Shown here one piece after another: positions 21,175 through 29,319 of a stretch of 64,000 nt of DNA (its first letter is position 1; every line of letters starts with the position of its first letter). Source of the DNA: Streptomyces graminofaciens. GTDB lineage: Bacteria > Actinomycetota > Actinomycetes > Streptomycetales > Streptomycetaceae. A program made the position numbers and the translations under genes. The stretch is taken from positions 2,790,001 to 2,854,000 of the forward strand of contig NZ_AP018448.1 of NCBI RefSeq assembly GCF_030294945.1, written 5' to 3'. The notes beneath the pieces are model-generated. The model did not search any database. It was not told the DNA's origin and saw only the letters and a program-made list of their open reading frames with translations.

Positions 21175-21720
21175 GTGACGGACACCGTAGGAGAATCGGA
21201 AGCCACGAATCTGCGCCGGACCCGGGAGTTCTCGGAGCTGCTGCGCCACCACCATCGTGAGCTGGGCACGACCGATCCCCGGGACCTCGACGCGATCGAG
21301 ATGGTCACCGACCTCACCCGCCTCGAGGCCCGGCTGACCAAGGACTTCGAGAAGCACGTCCACCGGCCGCTCGGGCTGACCTGGGCGGGGTTCCGCATCC
21401 TGAACGCCCTGTGGGCCTACGACGGGCTCGCCCAGCAGGACATCGGCCGGGTCTCGGGGTCCACGCGCGCCAGTATCTCCAGCGCGCTGGCGACGCTGGA
21501 GAAGAGCGGTCTCGTCACCCGGCGACGGGTCGAGACCGACCGGCGGCAGCTGATCGTCGAGCTGACCCCGGAGGGCAGGGACACCCTGCGGCGGGCCATC
21601 GCGGCCCAGACACTGCGCGAGCGGGCCTGGACGTCCGTCCTGCGTGACGACCAGCTCGGTGAGCTGGTGCATCTGCTGCGTACTCTGGTCAACCAGGAGA
21701 CCCCGGCCGCGGAGGACTGA
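21175..21720 (+). CDS. MarR-family transcriptional regulator of the catabolic island
   Basis: 181 residues from GTG 21175 (gggtgggag upstream). The winged-helix region is clear: LTWAGFRILNALWAYDGLAQQDIGRVSGSTRASISSALATLEKSGLVTRRR, then the ETDRRQLIVELTPEG wing (about 64-135). MarR dimers bind palindromes and are released by small aromatic ligands. It lies between, and on the same strand as, both gene blocks it probably controls. The two 37-bp palindromes flanking its unit (19613-19649, 21781-21817) match each other at 27 of 37 positions. There is no conserved cysteine, so it is probably ligand-responsive and not a peroxide sensor. Confidence 0.9.
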   Translation: MTDTVGESEATNLRRTREFSELLRHHHRELGTTDPRDLDAIEMVTDLTRLEARLTKDFEKHVHRPLGLTWAGFRILNALWAYDGLAQQDIGRVSGSTRASISSALATLEKSGLVTRRRVETDRRQLIVELTPEGRDTLRRAIAAQTLRERAWTSVLRDDQLGELVHLLRTLVNQETPAAED

Positions 21721-21741
21721 CTCCCCGCAATCCCGCCCCGG

Positions 21742-21757
21742 ACTCCTCACGAGGAGT
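21742..21757 (+). terminator. Short hairpin after the MarR gene
   Basis: actcctc (21742-21748) and gaggagt (21751-21757) are perfect arms with a 2-base loop, 21 bp after the MarR stop. It is short and lacks a T run, so termination strength is doubtful. Confidence 0.4.
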
Positions 21758-21780
21758 GCGCGGGTGACAGCGACTCCAGA

Positions 21781-21817
21781 ATTCGTCAGAACTTTGACTG
21801 TCACACCTCTACCGAAT
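21781..21817 (+). promoter_or_regulatory. Second MarR-type operator, upstream of the cupin-P450 operon
   Basis: ATTCGTCAGAACTTTGAC, one base, GTCACACCTCTACCGAAT: 13 of 18 arm positions are symmetrical, and 27 of 37 bases match the palindrome at 19613-19649. It contains TTGACT (21794) as a candidate -35 box, though the -10 box is less clear than at the first site. It lies 74 bp before the cupin ATG. Confidence 0.65.
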
Positions 21818-21891
21818 TTCCTCTGCGCGTCCTAGCGTTCAGCCACCTTCCCCCCTGACGCTCCACCGTCGGTTTCTCAAAGGAGAGAATC

Positions 21892-22422
21892 ATGGTCCGT
21901 CGTGTCGTCACCGGTGTCAGCGCGAGCGGCAAGCCCGTGATCGTCAGCGACGGCGAGCCGCCCCGCACCCTGCAGTACACCCACACCCCCGGCTTCGCCC
22001 GGTCCCTGGTGTGGAACACCGAGGCGCCCGCCGTTCCGTCGGCCGACCCGACGGACACCCTGAAGTCCTTCGTGCCGGGCCCCGGCGAGACGATCGCCCT
22101 GACCGTCACCTTCCCGCCCGTCAGCGTCTACGCCGACCCGTCCTGGGACCCGGTGGCCGCCGCGGGCGAGCAGCTGGAGGCCACCCCCGGCCTCGCGGAG
22201 CTGTTCGAGCCCGACAACCCGGGCATGCACACCACGCCCACCGTCGACTACGGCGTCGTCCTGAGCGGCGAGATCGTCCTCGACCTCGACGGCGGCGAGA
22301 CCGCCACGCTGGGTCCCGGCGACCTGATCGTGCAGAACGCCACCCGGCACGCCTGGCGCAACCTCACCACCGAGCCCGCCACCGTCTTCTTCGTCCTGAT
22401 CGGCGCCGGCGGCACCGCGTGA
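21892..22422 (+). CDS. Cupin-domain protein
   Basis: 176 residues. The cupin barrel lies in the C-terminal half: HTTPTVDYGVVLSGEIVLDLDGGETATLGPGDLIVQNATRHAWRN, where the DYGVVLSGEI and TRHAWRN blocks are the two cupin motifs (about 109-165). The first-motif histidine pair is reduced, so metal binding is uncertain. The N-terminal half (about 1-60) is a small extra beta region. aaaggagag precedes the ATG. It is coupled to the P450 by a GTGA overlap and is the first gene of the P450 operon. It may bind the aromatic substrate or a metal; no reaction is assigned. Confidence 0.8.
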   Translation: MVRRVVTGVSASGKPVIVSDGEPPRTLQYTHTPGFARSLVWNTEAPAVPSADPTDTLKSFVPGPGETIALTVTFPPVSVYADPSWDPVAAAGEQLEATPGLAELFEPDNPGMHTTPTVDYGVVLSGEIVLDLDGGETATLGPGDLIVQNATRHAWRNLTTEPATVFFVLIGAGGTA

Positions 22423-23618
22423 GCGCGCTGACGGCCGCCGCGCCCGGTGCGCCCGTCGTCGACCTCGACCTCGCCGAGCTGCGCGACGACCCGTACCCGG
22501 CCTACGCGGAGCTGCGCCGTACCGCACCGCTCGCGTGGGTGCCGTCGGTCGGACGGCATCTGCTCACCCGGTACGAGGACATCGTCCACGCGGAGAAGCT
22601 GCCGGAGGTGTTCAGCTCACGCGAGAAGGGCTCGCTGCTGCTGCGCACCGTCGGCCCCAATCTGCTCCGCGAGGACGACCCGGAGCACCGGCGGCTGCGG
22701 GCCGCGGCCGAACCGCCGACCCGCCCCCGCCAGGTCCGCGACCTGTGGGCCGGGGCCTTCGAACGCAACGCGCACGCACTGCTCGACCGGATCGCGGGGC
22801 GCGGCGAGGCCGACCTGATCGGCGACTTCGCGGAGCCGCTCGCGGCGGCCAACCTGGCCGTGGTCCTCGGGCTCCGCAACGCGAGCGCCGACGACATCTC
22901 CGACTGGTCGCGGGCGATGATGGCCGCGAACGGCAACTACGCCGACGACCCCGACATCTGGCTGCGCGCCGAGGGCGCCACCCGGGCCATCGAGGAAGCG
23001 GTGGCCGAGATGGCCGAGACCGCCCGCCGCGAGCCCGACGGCTCGGTGATCTCCTCCATGGTCCACGCGGCCGAGCCGGTGACACTTGCGGAGATCCAGA
23101 ACAACATCAAGGTCATCATCGGCGGCGGCGTCAACGAACCACGTGACGTGTTCGGGGTCGGCGCCCAGGCGCTGCTGCGACGGCCGGCCGTGCTCGACCG
23201 GGTCAGGGCCGATCCGGGGCTCTGGAAGCGGGTCTTCGAGGAGACCGCCCGCTGGATCTCGCCGATCGGCATGTATCCGCGCCAGCTCACCCAGGACTAC
23301 GAGATCGCCGGCGTCGGCCTCCCCGCCGGGAGCCGCGTGGCCCTCGTCATCGCCTCGGGCAACCGGGACGAGTCGGTCTTCGAACGGGCCGACGAGTTCG
23401 ACATCGACCGCCCGCAGCGCCCGCATCTCGCCTTCGGCGGCGGTCCGCACTTCTGCATGGGCGCGTGGGTCGCCCGCCACGAGGTCAGCGCGCTCGCCTG
23501 GCCCCTCGTCTTCAGCCGCCTCAAGGGACTCCGCCTCGCCGAGGGCGCGGAGGACTGTACGGAGGGCTGGGTGTTCCGGGGGCTCACCTCGCTGAACGTC
23601 ACCTGGCAGACCAGCTGA
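22419..23618 (+). CDS. Cytochrome P450, CYP255 (GcoA)-like
   Basis: 399 residues. The heme ligand is Cys346 in FGGGPHFCMGAW and the ExxR pair is Glu275/Arg278. The I-helix reads GGGVNEPRD (235-243), without the usual AGxxT acid-alcohol pair. The start GTG 22419 overlaps the cupin stop. The C-terminus (FRGLTSLNVTW), the Glu-Pro in the I-helix and the N-terminal APLAWVPSVG resemble, from memory, the guaiacol O-demethylase GcoA (CYP255). If that holds it would demethylate a methoxy-aromatic to a catechol and formaldehyde, feeding the extradiol dioxygenase. Unlike GcoA, which uses a single fused reductase, this gene is followed by a separate ferredoxin and ferredoxin reductase. Confidence 0.85.
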   Translation: MSALTAAAPGAPVVDLDLAELRDDPYPAYAELRRTAPLAWVPSVGRHLLTRYEDIVHAEKLPEVFSSREKGSLLLRTVGPNLLREDDPEHRRLRAAAEPPTRPRQVRDLWAGAFERNAHALLDRIAGRGEADLIGDFAEPLAAANLAVVLGLRNASADDISDWSRAMMAANGNYADDPDIWLRAEGATRAIEEAVAEMAETARREPDGSVISSMVHAAEPVTLAEIQNNIKVIIGGGVNEPRDVFGVGAQALLRRPAVLDRVRADPGLWKRVFEETARWISPIGMYPRQLTQDYEIAGVGLPAGSRVALVIASGNRDESVFERADEFDIDRPQRPHLAFGGGPHFCMGAWVARHEVSALAWPLVFSRLKGLRLAEGAEDCTEGWVFRGLTSLNVTWQTS

Positions 23619-23659
23619 GGCCGGTCCGCCGCCTGAGCCGTCCCCATCGGGAGGACTTC

Positions 23660-23983
23660 ATGCCCATCGTCATCTTCGAGTTGCCCGACGGCACCCAACG
23701 CAAGGTCACCGCCGGTTCCGGAACGGTGCTCATGCAGGCGGCCGTGTCGAACGGCGTCGACGGCATCGTCGCGGAGTGCGGCGGAAACGCCTCCTGCGCC
23801 ACCTGCCACGTCTACGTCGACGAGCGGCACGGCGAACTGGTGGGGCCGCCGAACGACGTCGAGGACGAGATGCTGGACTTCACCGCCGCCGAGCGCCGGC
23901 CCACCAGCCGGCTCAGCTGCCAGGTCCAGGTCTCCGACGCGCTCGACGGGCTGGTGGTCCACATCCCCGAGGAGCAGGTATGA
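23660..23983 (+). CDS. [2Fe-2S] ferredoxin (adrenodoxin/putidaredoxin type)
   Basis: 107 residues. The cluster cysteines follow the adrenodoxin-type pattern C-x5-C-x2-C with a distant fourth: CGGNASCATC (40, 46, 49) and LSCQV (about 87). It is cytoplasmic and carries electrons one at a time from the reductase to the P450. It has a gaggac ribosome site and overlaps the reductase gene by 4 bp, completing a class I P450 system with its neighbours. Confidence 0.95.
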   Translation: MPIVIFELPDGTQRKVTAGSGTVLMQAAVSNGVDGIVAECGGNASCATCHVYVDERHGELVGPPNDVEDEMLDFTAAERRPTSRLSCQVQVSDALDGLVVHIPEEQV

Positions 23984-25230
23984 GCACCACGACCGCCGGC
24001 GTGGTCGTCGTCGGGGGCGGGCAGGCGGGGTTCAGCGTCGTCCAGGCCCTGCGCGGCGCCGGGTACGAAGGTCCGGTCACCGTCTTCGCCGACGAGCCCC
24101 GGCTGCCGTACCAGCGGCCCCCGCTGTCCAAGAAGGCCCACACCGAGCCGGAGGGCCCGGCCGTCGACCTGGTGCCGGAGTCGTTCTACCGGGAGCGGGA
24201 CATCGATCTGCGGCTCGGCGAGTACGTGGCCGAGATCGACACGGCCGCTCGCGCGGTGACCACCGGCTCGGGCGTGCGCGTCCCGTACGAGCACCTCGTG
24301 CTGGCGACCGGCGCGCGCAACCGCCCGCTGCCCGTGCCCGGCGCCGAGCTGGAGGGCGTGCACGCGCTGCGCTCCCTCGACGACGCCCTGGCGATCGGCC
24401 GGGCGCTGACGACGGCCCGTGACGTGGTGGTCGTGGGCGGCGGGTTCATCGGCCTCGAACTGGCCCAGGTCGCCCGGGCCCGCGGAGCACACGTGACGGT
24501 GGTCGAGCTGGCCGACCGGCTGCTGAGCCGGGCCGTCTCCGCACAGCTCCAGGAACATCTGCGGGAGCGGCACGAGCGCGACGGCGTCCGGGTCCTCACC
24601 GGGACGGCCGTCGAGCGGATCGAGGGCAGGAACGGGCAGGTCCACCGGGTCGTCACCGGCCAGGGTCCGCTCCCCGCCGACCTCGTGGTCTACGGCATCG
24701 GGGCCGCGCCCAGGGACGAACTGGCCCGCGAGGCCGGGCTGGCGGTGGACGACGGGGTGATCGTGGACGAGCACCTGCGCTCGGTCTCCGATCCCCGGGT
24801 CTTCGCCGTGGGCGACTGCGCCCGGCATCCGCATCCGCACGCGGAGGGGCTGGTCCGGCTGGAGTCCGTGCAGAACGCCATCGACCAGGGGTCGCTCGTC
24901 GGCCGCCGTATCGCGGGCACGGCCACCGGGCCGTACGCGAGTCTGCCGTGGTTCTGGAGCGACCAGGGGGCGGTGAAGCTGCAGATCGCCGGGTTGCGCG
25001 CGCGTACCGACGAGGTGCGGGTGGTGCCGGGCGACACCCCGGAACGGGTGGCCGCGTACGCGTTCCGCGACGGCCGGCTGGTGGCCGTGGAGACGCTGAA
25101 CTGGCCCGCCGAACATCTGGCGGCGCGTCGGCTGCTCCAGCAGGACACTCCCGTCTCCCCCGACGACCTCTCGGGGTCGACCCTCGGCACCCTCGCCCGC
25201 GCCCGACGTGCCACGGAGGTGCGCGCATGA
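23980..25230 (+). CDS. NAD(P)H ferredoxin reductase (putidaredoxin-reductase type)
   Basis: 416 residues. The N-terminal FAD motif is VVVVGGGQAGFSVVQALR (about 8-25), the NAD-binding motif is VVVVGGGFIGLELAQVAR (about 148-165), and the second FAD contact is FAVGDCARHPHP (about 270). The C-terminal reductase domain is complete. It passes electrons from NAD(P)H to the adjacent ferredoxin. Its start overlaps the ferredoxin stop and its stop overlaps the ligase start, so it is part of one coupled operon. Confidence 0.95.
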   Translation: MSTTTAGVVVVGGGQAGFSVVQALRGAGYEGPVTVFADEPRLPYQRPPLSKKAHTEPEGPAVDLVPESFYRERDIDLRLGEYVAEIDTAARAVTTGSGVRVPYEHLVLATGARNRPLPVPGAELEGVHALRSLDDALAIGRALTTARDVVVVGGGFIGLELAQVARARGAHVTVVELADRLLSRAVSAQLQEHLRERHERDGVRVLTGTAVERIEGRNGQVHRVVTGQGPLPADLVVYGIGAAPRDELAREAGLAVDDGVIVDEHLRSVSDPRVFAVGDCARHPHPHAEGLVRLESVQNAIDQGSLVGRRIAGTATGPYASLPWFWSDQGAVKLQIAGLRARTDEVRVVPGDTPERVAAYAFRDGRLVAVETLNWPAEHLAARRLLQQDTPVSPDDLSGSTLGTLARARRATEVRA

Positions 25231-26750
25231 CCGGAGTCCCCGCCGGGGAGATGTGGTTCGGCGCCCACCTCGTGGCGAGCGCGGCCGAGGCCGGCTCACG
25301 GACCGCGCTGGTCTTCGCGGACAGGTCGTGGACGTACGCCGAGCTGGATCTGGCCGTGCGGCGCACGGTCGCCCGCCTCGACAAGTTCGGGGTGCGCAGG
25401 GGCGACCGGGTGGTGATGCAGGGGGCGGCCCGGCCCGAGGCCCTGATCACGCTGTTCGCGGTGACGCGGATGGGCGCGGTCCTCGTACCGGTCCATCCCC
25501 AGGTGACCGGCGGCGAGCTGGCGGTGTTCCGCGAGGAGACCGCGCCGCGCGCGGTGGTCGGAGACGAGCGGTTCCTGAGCGCGGGAGCGGCCGACGGCGA
25601 CGGTACGGGAGCGGGTACGTGTACAGGTACGGGTACGGGCTTCCGGTTGACGTGGGAGGAACTGCACCCCGGTGACGAGCCGTCGGCGCCCGCCGCCGAC
25701 CCCGAGCCGCCCGCCGGGTCCGATGTGGCGGTCATCGCGTTCACGTCCGGGACCTCCGGCCGGCCCAAGGGCGTCGCGCTCACCCACGACAACCTGCGCT
25801 GGAGCATGGTCAACGGGCTGTCGCTGCTGCCGGTCGGCGAGGACGACGTCGCCCTCGTCTCCACCCCGCTGGCGCACGTCGCCGTCCTGGGCGGGCTGCC
25901 GCAGTACACCTGGGCGCGGCGCGGAACGGTCGTGCTGGCACCGAGGTTCGACCCGGACCTGTTCACCGACCTGGTCCGGGACCACCGGGTGACCTGTGCG
26001 TTCGCGGTGCCCGCCATGGCCGCGCTGCTGGCCCGGCACCCCCGCTTCACCAGCGGCGACCTGGACACCCTGCGGTGGATCCTGTCCGGCGGGGCCCCGG
26101 CCCAGACGGCGACCCGGGCGCAGCTCCACGAGCGTGGCATCGGCGTCGCCGACTCCTACGGGCTGACGGAGACCTGCGCCGGGGTGACGTACTCGCCGCT
26201 CGGCTCGGCCGCCACCGTCGCGGGGCGTGCCGTGCCCCATGTCGAATTGCTGGTCGTGGACGCGACGGGGGCGCCCGCCCCGGCCGGTGCCGCCGGTGAG
26301 ATCTGGGTGCGCGGGCCGTCGGTCGCGGCGCACTACTGGGCCGCGACCGGGCTACGGCCCGCCACCGACGCCGAGGGCTGGTTCCGCAGCGGCGACCGGG
26401 GACGCGTCGACGCCGAGGGCCGGCTGGAGGTCGTCGGCCGGGTCAAGGACACGATCATCACCGGAGGCGAGAACGTCGATCCCGCCGAGGTCGAGAACGC
26501 GCTGGCCGATCTGCCGGGCGTGGTCGAGGTCGCGGTGTCCGGGGCCCCGGACCCGGTCTGGGGCGAGGTCGTGACCGCGTTCCTGGTCTCCGAATCCGGC
26601 GAACCGACCCTCGACGACGTCCGCGCCCACCTCGACGGACGGCTGGCCCGCCACAAGTGGCCCCGTCGTCTGTGCGTCGTCCCGGCGCTGCCCCGAGGGG
26701 CGACCGGGAAGCTCCAGCGGCAGCGGCTGACGACGCTGCTGGACGACTGA
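25227..26750 (+). CDS. Acyl-CoA / aryl-CoA ligase (ANL superfamily)
   Basis: 507 residues. The phosphate-binding loop is FTSGTSGRPKG (about 172-182), followed by YGLTE (about 311), the GEIWVRGPSV block, GWFRSGDRGR (Asp about 391) and the hinge and catalytic end GRVKDTIITGGENVDPAEVE with the late PRGATGKLQRQ lysine. It activates a carboxylate with ATP and CoA. The likely substrate is an organic acid from ring cleavage or an aromatic acid entering the pathway. An internal Thr/Gly-rich insertion (residues about 124-139, coded by tandem ggtacg-like hexamers) is a local expansion in a surface loop. ATG overlaps the reductase stop. Confidence 0.92.
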   Translation: MTGVPAGEMWFGAHLVASAAEAGSRTALVFADRSWTYAELDLAVRRTVARLDKFGVRRGDRVVMQGAARPEALITLFAVTRMGAVLVPVHPQVTGGELAVFREETAPRAVVGDERFLSAGAADGDGTGAGTCTGTGTGFRLTWEELHPGDEPSAPAADPEPPAGSDVAVIAFTSGTSGRPKGVALTHDNLRWSMVNGLSLLPVGEDDVALVSTPLAHVAVLGGLPQYTWARRGTVVLAPRFDPDLFTDLVRDHRVTCAFAVPAMAALLARHPRFTSGDLDTLRWILSGGAPAQTATRAQLHERGIGVADSYGLTETCAGVTYSPLGSAATVAGRAVPHVELLVVDATGAPAPAGAAGEIWVRGPSVAAHYWAATGLRPATDAEGWFRSGDRGRVDAEGRLEVVGRVKDTIITGGENVDPAEVENALADLPGVVEVAVSGAPDPVWGEVVTAFLVSESGEPTLDDVRAHLDGRLARHKWPRRLCVVPALPRGATGKLQRQRLTTLLDD

Positions 26751-26927
26751 TTCACCCCGTACGGGCGGCCGAAGACCCCCTGGAGCCGTCCGACGCCTGA
26801 CGACACACCCCCTGAGAGCCCCACCCCCAGAGAGCCCCACGCATCACGCCCCCACACCCAATATCCCCGACCCATGAGATGGGGGCCGGCTCCACCGGCG
26901 ACATCTCCCCACCACGAAGGAGTGGCC

Positions 26928-28046
26928 ATGAGTGCGACCATGCGAGCCGCGCGGATGCACCGAGTCGGCGAGCCGATGAAGCTCGAGGAACTGCCCGTTC
27001 CGGCCCCCGGCCGCGGCGATGTCCGCGTGGCCGTCCACGCCGTCAACATCGTCCCCAATCTCGCCAACATCCTGAACATGTGGACCACCTGGTTCCCGCA
27101 CAGCCCGCTGCCCACCCTGCCCGCGATCTTCGGTCTCGACCCGGCCGGTGTGATCGAGGCGGTCGGCGAGGGCGTCGAGGGCTTCGAGGTCGGCGACCGG
27201 GTGTACGTCAACCCCGGCCGGTCCTGCGGCTCCTGTCGCTCGTGCCGCGGCGGCGACTCGATCAACTGCGCCAGCTACGCCTTCGCGGGCTACTTCGGCT
27301 TCTCCCCGAGCGCCATCCACCTGCTCGACCGCTACCACGGCGGCCTCGCCGAGTACATGGTGGCCCCGGCGTACAGCCTGGTGAAACTGCCGGACTCACT
27401 CTCCTTCGAGGCCGCCGCCCGCTTCGGCTACATCGGCACCATGTACTCGGCACTGCGCAAGGCCGAGGCCGGGCCGGGCAAGAAAATCCTCATCAACGGC
27501 ATCAGCGGCACCCTGGGCATCGCCGCCGCGCTCCTCGCACCCGCCATGGGCCTCACCCACGTGTACGGCACCGGCCGGGACAAGGCCCTGCTCGACCAGG
27601 TCGCCAAGCTGGCGGGCGGCCGTCTGCACCTGCACTCCCTCGACGACGGCCCGGTCGACGAGTGGATCCACGAGCAGACCGACGGCTACGGCGTCGACAT
27701 CTACATCGACGCCCTCGGCCCGGGCGCACCGCACGAGACGTTCCGGGCGGGCATGCGGGCGATGGCGCGCGGCGGCATCGCCGTCAACATCGGCGCCGTC
27801 GCCGGCGACCTGCCGATCGACATCCACCGGATGATGGACCAGCAGCTGCGGCTGATCGGCTCGGCGTGGTTCACCTCCGCCGAGGGCCAGACCATGGCCG
27901 ACATGGCGGGGGCCGGTCTGCTGGACCTGAGCCCTCTGGAGCACCACGTGTACCCCCTGGAGCAGGTCAACGAGGCCATCAGCGGGATCGCCGTACGCAA
28001 CGGCGGCTTCAGCAACTTCATCATCAGCCCTGCGGCGACCTCCTGA
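26928..28046 (+). CDS. Medium-chain (zinc-type) alcohol dehydrogenase-like protein, catalytic zinc ligands absent
   Basis: 372 residues with a GroES-like half, a Rossmann half and a gaaggag ribosome site. The structural-zinc cysteines are present (CGSCRSCRGGDSINC, about 97-111). The catalytic zinc site is not. The usual first cysteine region reads VNIVPNL, and the GHE motif is replaced by GLDPAG (about 69-74). The nucleotide loop is NGISGTLGIAAALLAP (about 188-203). Family members of this kind can be quinone-type reductases or zinc-free dehydrogenases and not classical alcohol dehydrogenases. It is 177 bp downstream of the ligase, with no clear operator between. It probably handles a CoA-pathway or ring-fission intermediate. 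Confidence 0.85.
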   Translation: MSATMRAARMHRVGEPMKLEELPVPAPGRGDVRVAVHAVNIVPNLANILNMWTTWFPHSPLPTLPAIFGLDPAGVIEAVGEGVEGFEVGDRVYVNPGRSCGSCRSCRGGDSINCASYAFAGYFGFSPSAIHLLDRYHGGLAEYMVAPAYSLVKLPDSLSFEAAARFGYIGTMYSALRKAEAGPGKKILINGISGTLGIAAALLAPAMGLTHVYGTGRDKALLDQVAKLAGGRLHLHSLDDGPVDEWIHEQTDGYGVDIYIDALGPGAPHETFRAGMRAMARGGIAVNIGAVAGDLPIDIHRMMDQQLRLIGSAWFTSAEGQTMADMAGAGLLDLSPLEHHVYPLEQVNEAISGIAVRNGGFSNFIISPAATS

Positions 28047-28128
28047 TCCATGTGGCCGGGGGCCGCCGGCCGACTCCCCCTTGGACCGGCGGCCCCCAAC
28101 TCCCCCTCTCTTGTCTTTTGGAGCCCTG

Positions 28129-29319
28129 ATGCACGCGCAGAACGCCGGCCGCCCGGCCGACCCCCTCGACCTCCTGGACATCGACACCCTGCTGACCCCG
28201 GACGAGCGGGCGGTGCGCGACTCCGTACGCACCTTCTGCGACCGGCGTGTGGAACCGCACATCGCCGAGTGGTTCGAGCGGGGCGCCGTGGAGGACATCC
28301 GTGGACTCACCAAGGAACTCGGCGACCTGGGCCTGCTGGGCATGCACCTGGAGGGCTACGGCTGTGCGGGTATGAGCGCGGTCGACTACGGCCTCGCCTG
28401 TCTCGAACTGGAGGCGACCGACTCCGGTCTGCGCTCCCTCGTCTCGGTCCAGGGCTCCCTGGCCATGTACGCGATCTGGGCGTTCGGGTCCGAGGAGCAC
28501 AAGGAGCAGTGGCTGCCCCGGCTCGCCGCCGGCTCCGCGATCGGCTGCTTCGGCCTCACCGAGCCCGACTCCGGTTCCGACCCCGGCAGTATGCGCACCG
28601 CCGCCCGCCGCGACGGCGACGACTGGATCCTCGACGGCCGCAAGATGTGGATCACCAACGGTTCGGTCGCCGACGTGGCGGTGGTCTGGGCCCGTACGGA
28701 CGACGGCATCCGCGGTTTCGTGGTCCCCACCGACACGCCCGGCTTCTCGGCCCCGGCCATCAAGCACAAGATGTCGCTGCGGGCGTCGGTGACGAGCGAG
28801 CTGGTCCTGGACTCCGTACGGCTGCCCGGAAACGCCGTTCTCCCGGAGGTGCGGGGGCTGAAAGGCCCGCTGTCCTGCCTCAACGAGGCCCGGTACGGCA
28901 TCGCCTGGGGTGCGATGGGCGCCGCCCGCTCCTCGTTCCGGGCGGCTCTCGCCTACGCGGGCGACCGGGTGCAGTTCGGCCGTCCGATCAGCGGCTTCCA
29001 GCTGACCCAGGCCAAGCTGACCGACATGGCCATCGAGCTGGCCAAGGGCACACTGCTCGCGTTCCACCTCGGGCGGGCCAAGGACGAGCGGGGCCTGCGT
29101 CCCGAGCAGGTCAGCTTCGGCAAGCTCAACAACACCCGCAGCGCGCTGGAGATCTGCCGCACGGCCCGCACCATCATGGGCGCGAACGGCATCTCGCTGG
29201 AGTACCCGGTGATCCGGCACGCCAACAACCTCGAGTCGATCCTCACCTACGAGGGCACCGTCGAAATGCACACGCTGATGATCGGCCAGGCCCTGACGGG
29301 GCAGGCGGCGTTCCGGTGA
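28129..29319 (+). CDS. Acyl-CoA dehydrogenase, glutaryl-CoA dehydrogenase-like
   Basis: 396 residues. Blocks follow the glutaryl-CoA dehydrogenase subgroup: VQGSLAMYAIWAFGSEEHKEQWLP, CFGLTEPDSGSDPGSM (FAD contact), the RYGIAWGAMGAARSSF region and the catalytic base in TYEGTVEMHTLMIG (Glu about 373). This FAD enzyme oxidises, and in the true family also decarboxylates, a dicarboxylyl-CoA, giving crotonyl-CoA from glutaryl-CoA. That product would be hydrated and then oxidised by the enzyme encoded next. ATG 28129 follows tttggag. The stop overlaps the following GTG start. Confidence 0.92.
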   Translation: MHAQNAGRPADPLDLLDIDTLLTPDERAVRDSVRTFCDRRVEPHIAEWFERGAVEDIRGLTKELGDLGLLGMHLEGYGCAGMSAVDYGLACLELEATDSGLRSLVSVQGSLAMYAIWAFGSEEHKEQWLPRLAAGSAIGCFGLTEPDSGSDPGSMRTAARRDGDDWILDGRKMWITNGSVADVAVVWARTDDGIRGFVVPTDTPGFSAPAIKHKMSLRASVTSELVLDSVRLPGNAVLPEVRGLKGPLSCLNEARYGIAWGAMGAARSSFRAALAYAGDRVQFGRPISGFQLTQAKLTDMAIELAKGTLLAFHLGRAKDERGLRPEQVSFGKLNNTRSALEICRTARTIMGANGISLEYPVIRHANNLESILTYEGTVEMHTLMIGQALTGQAAFR

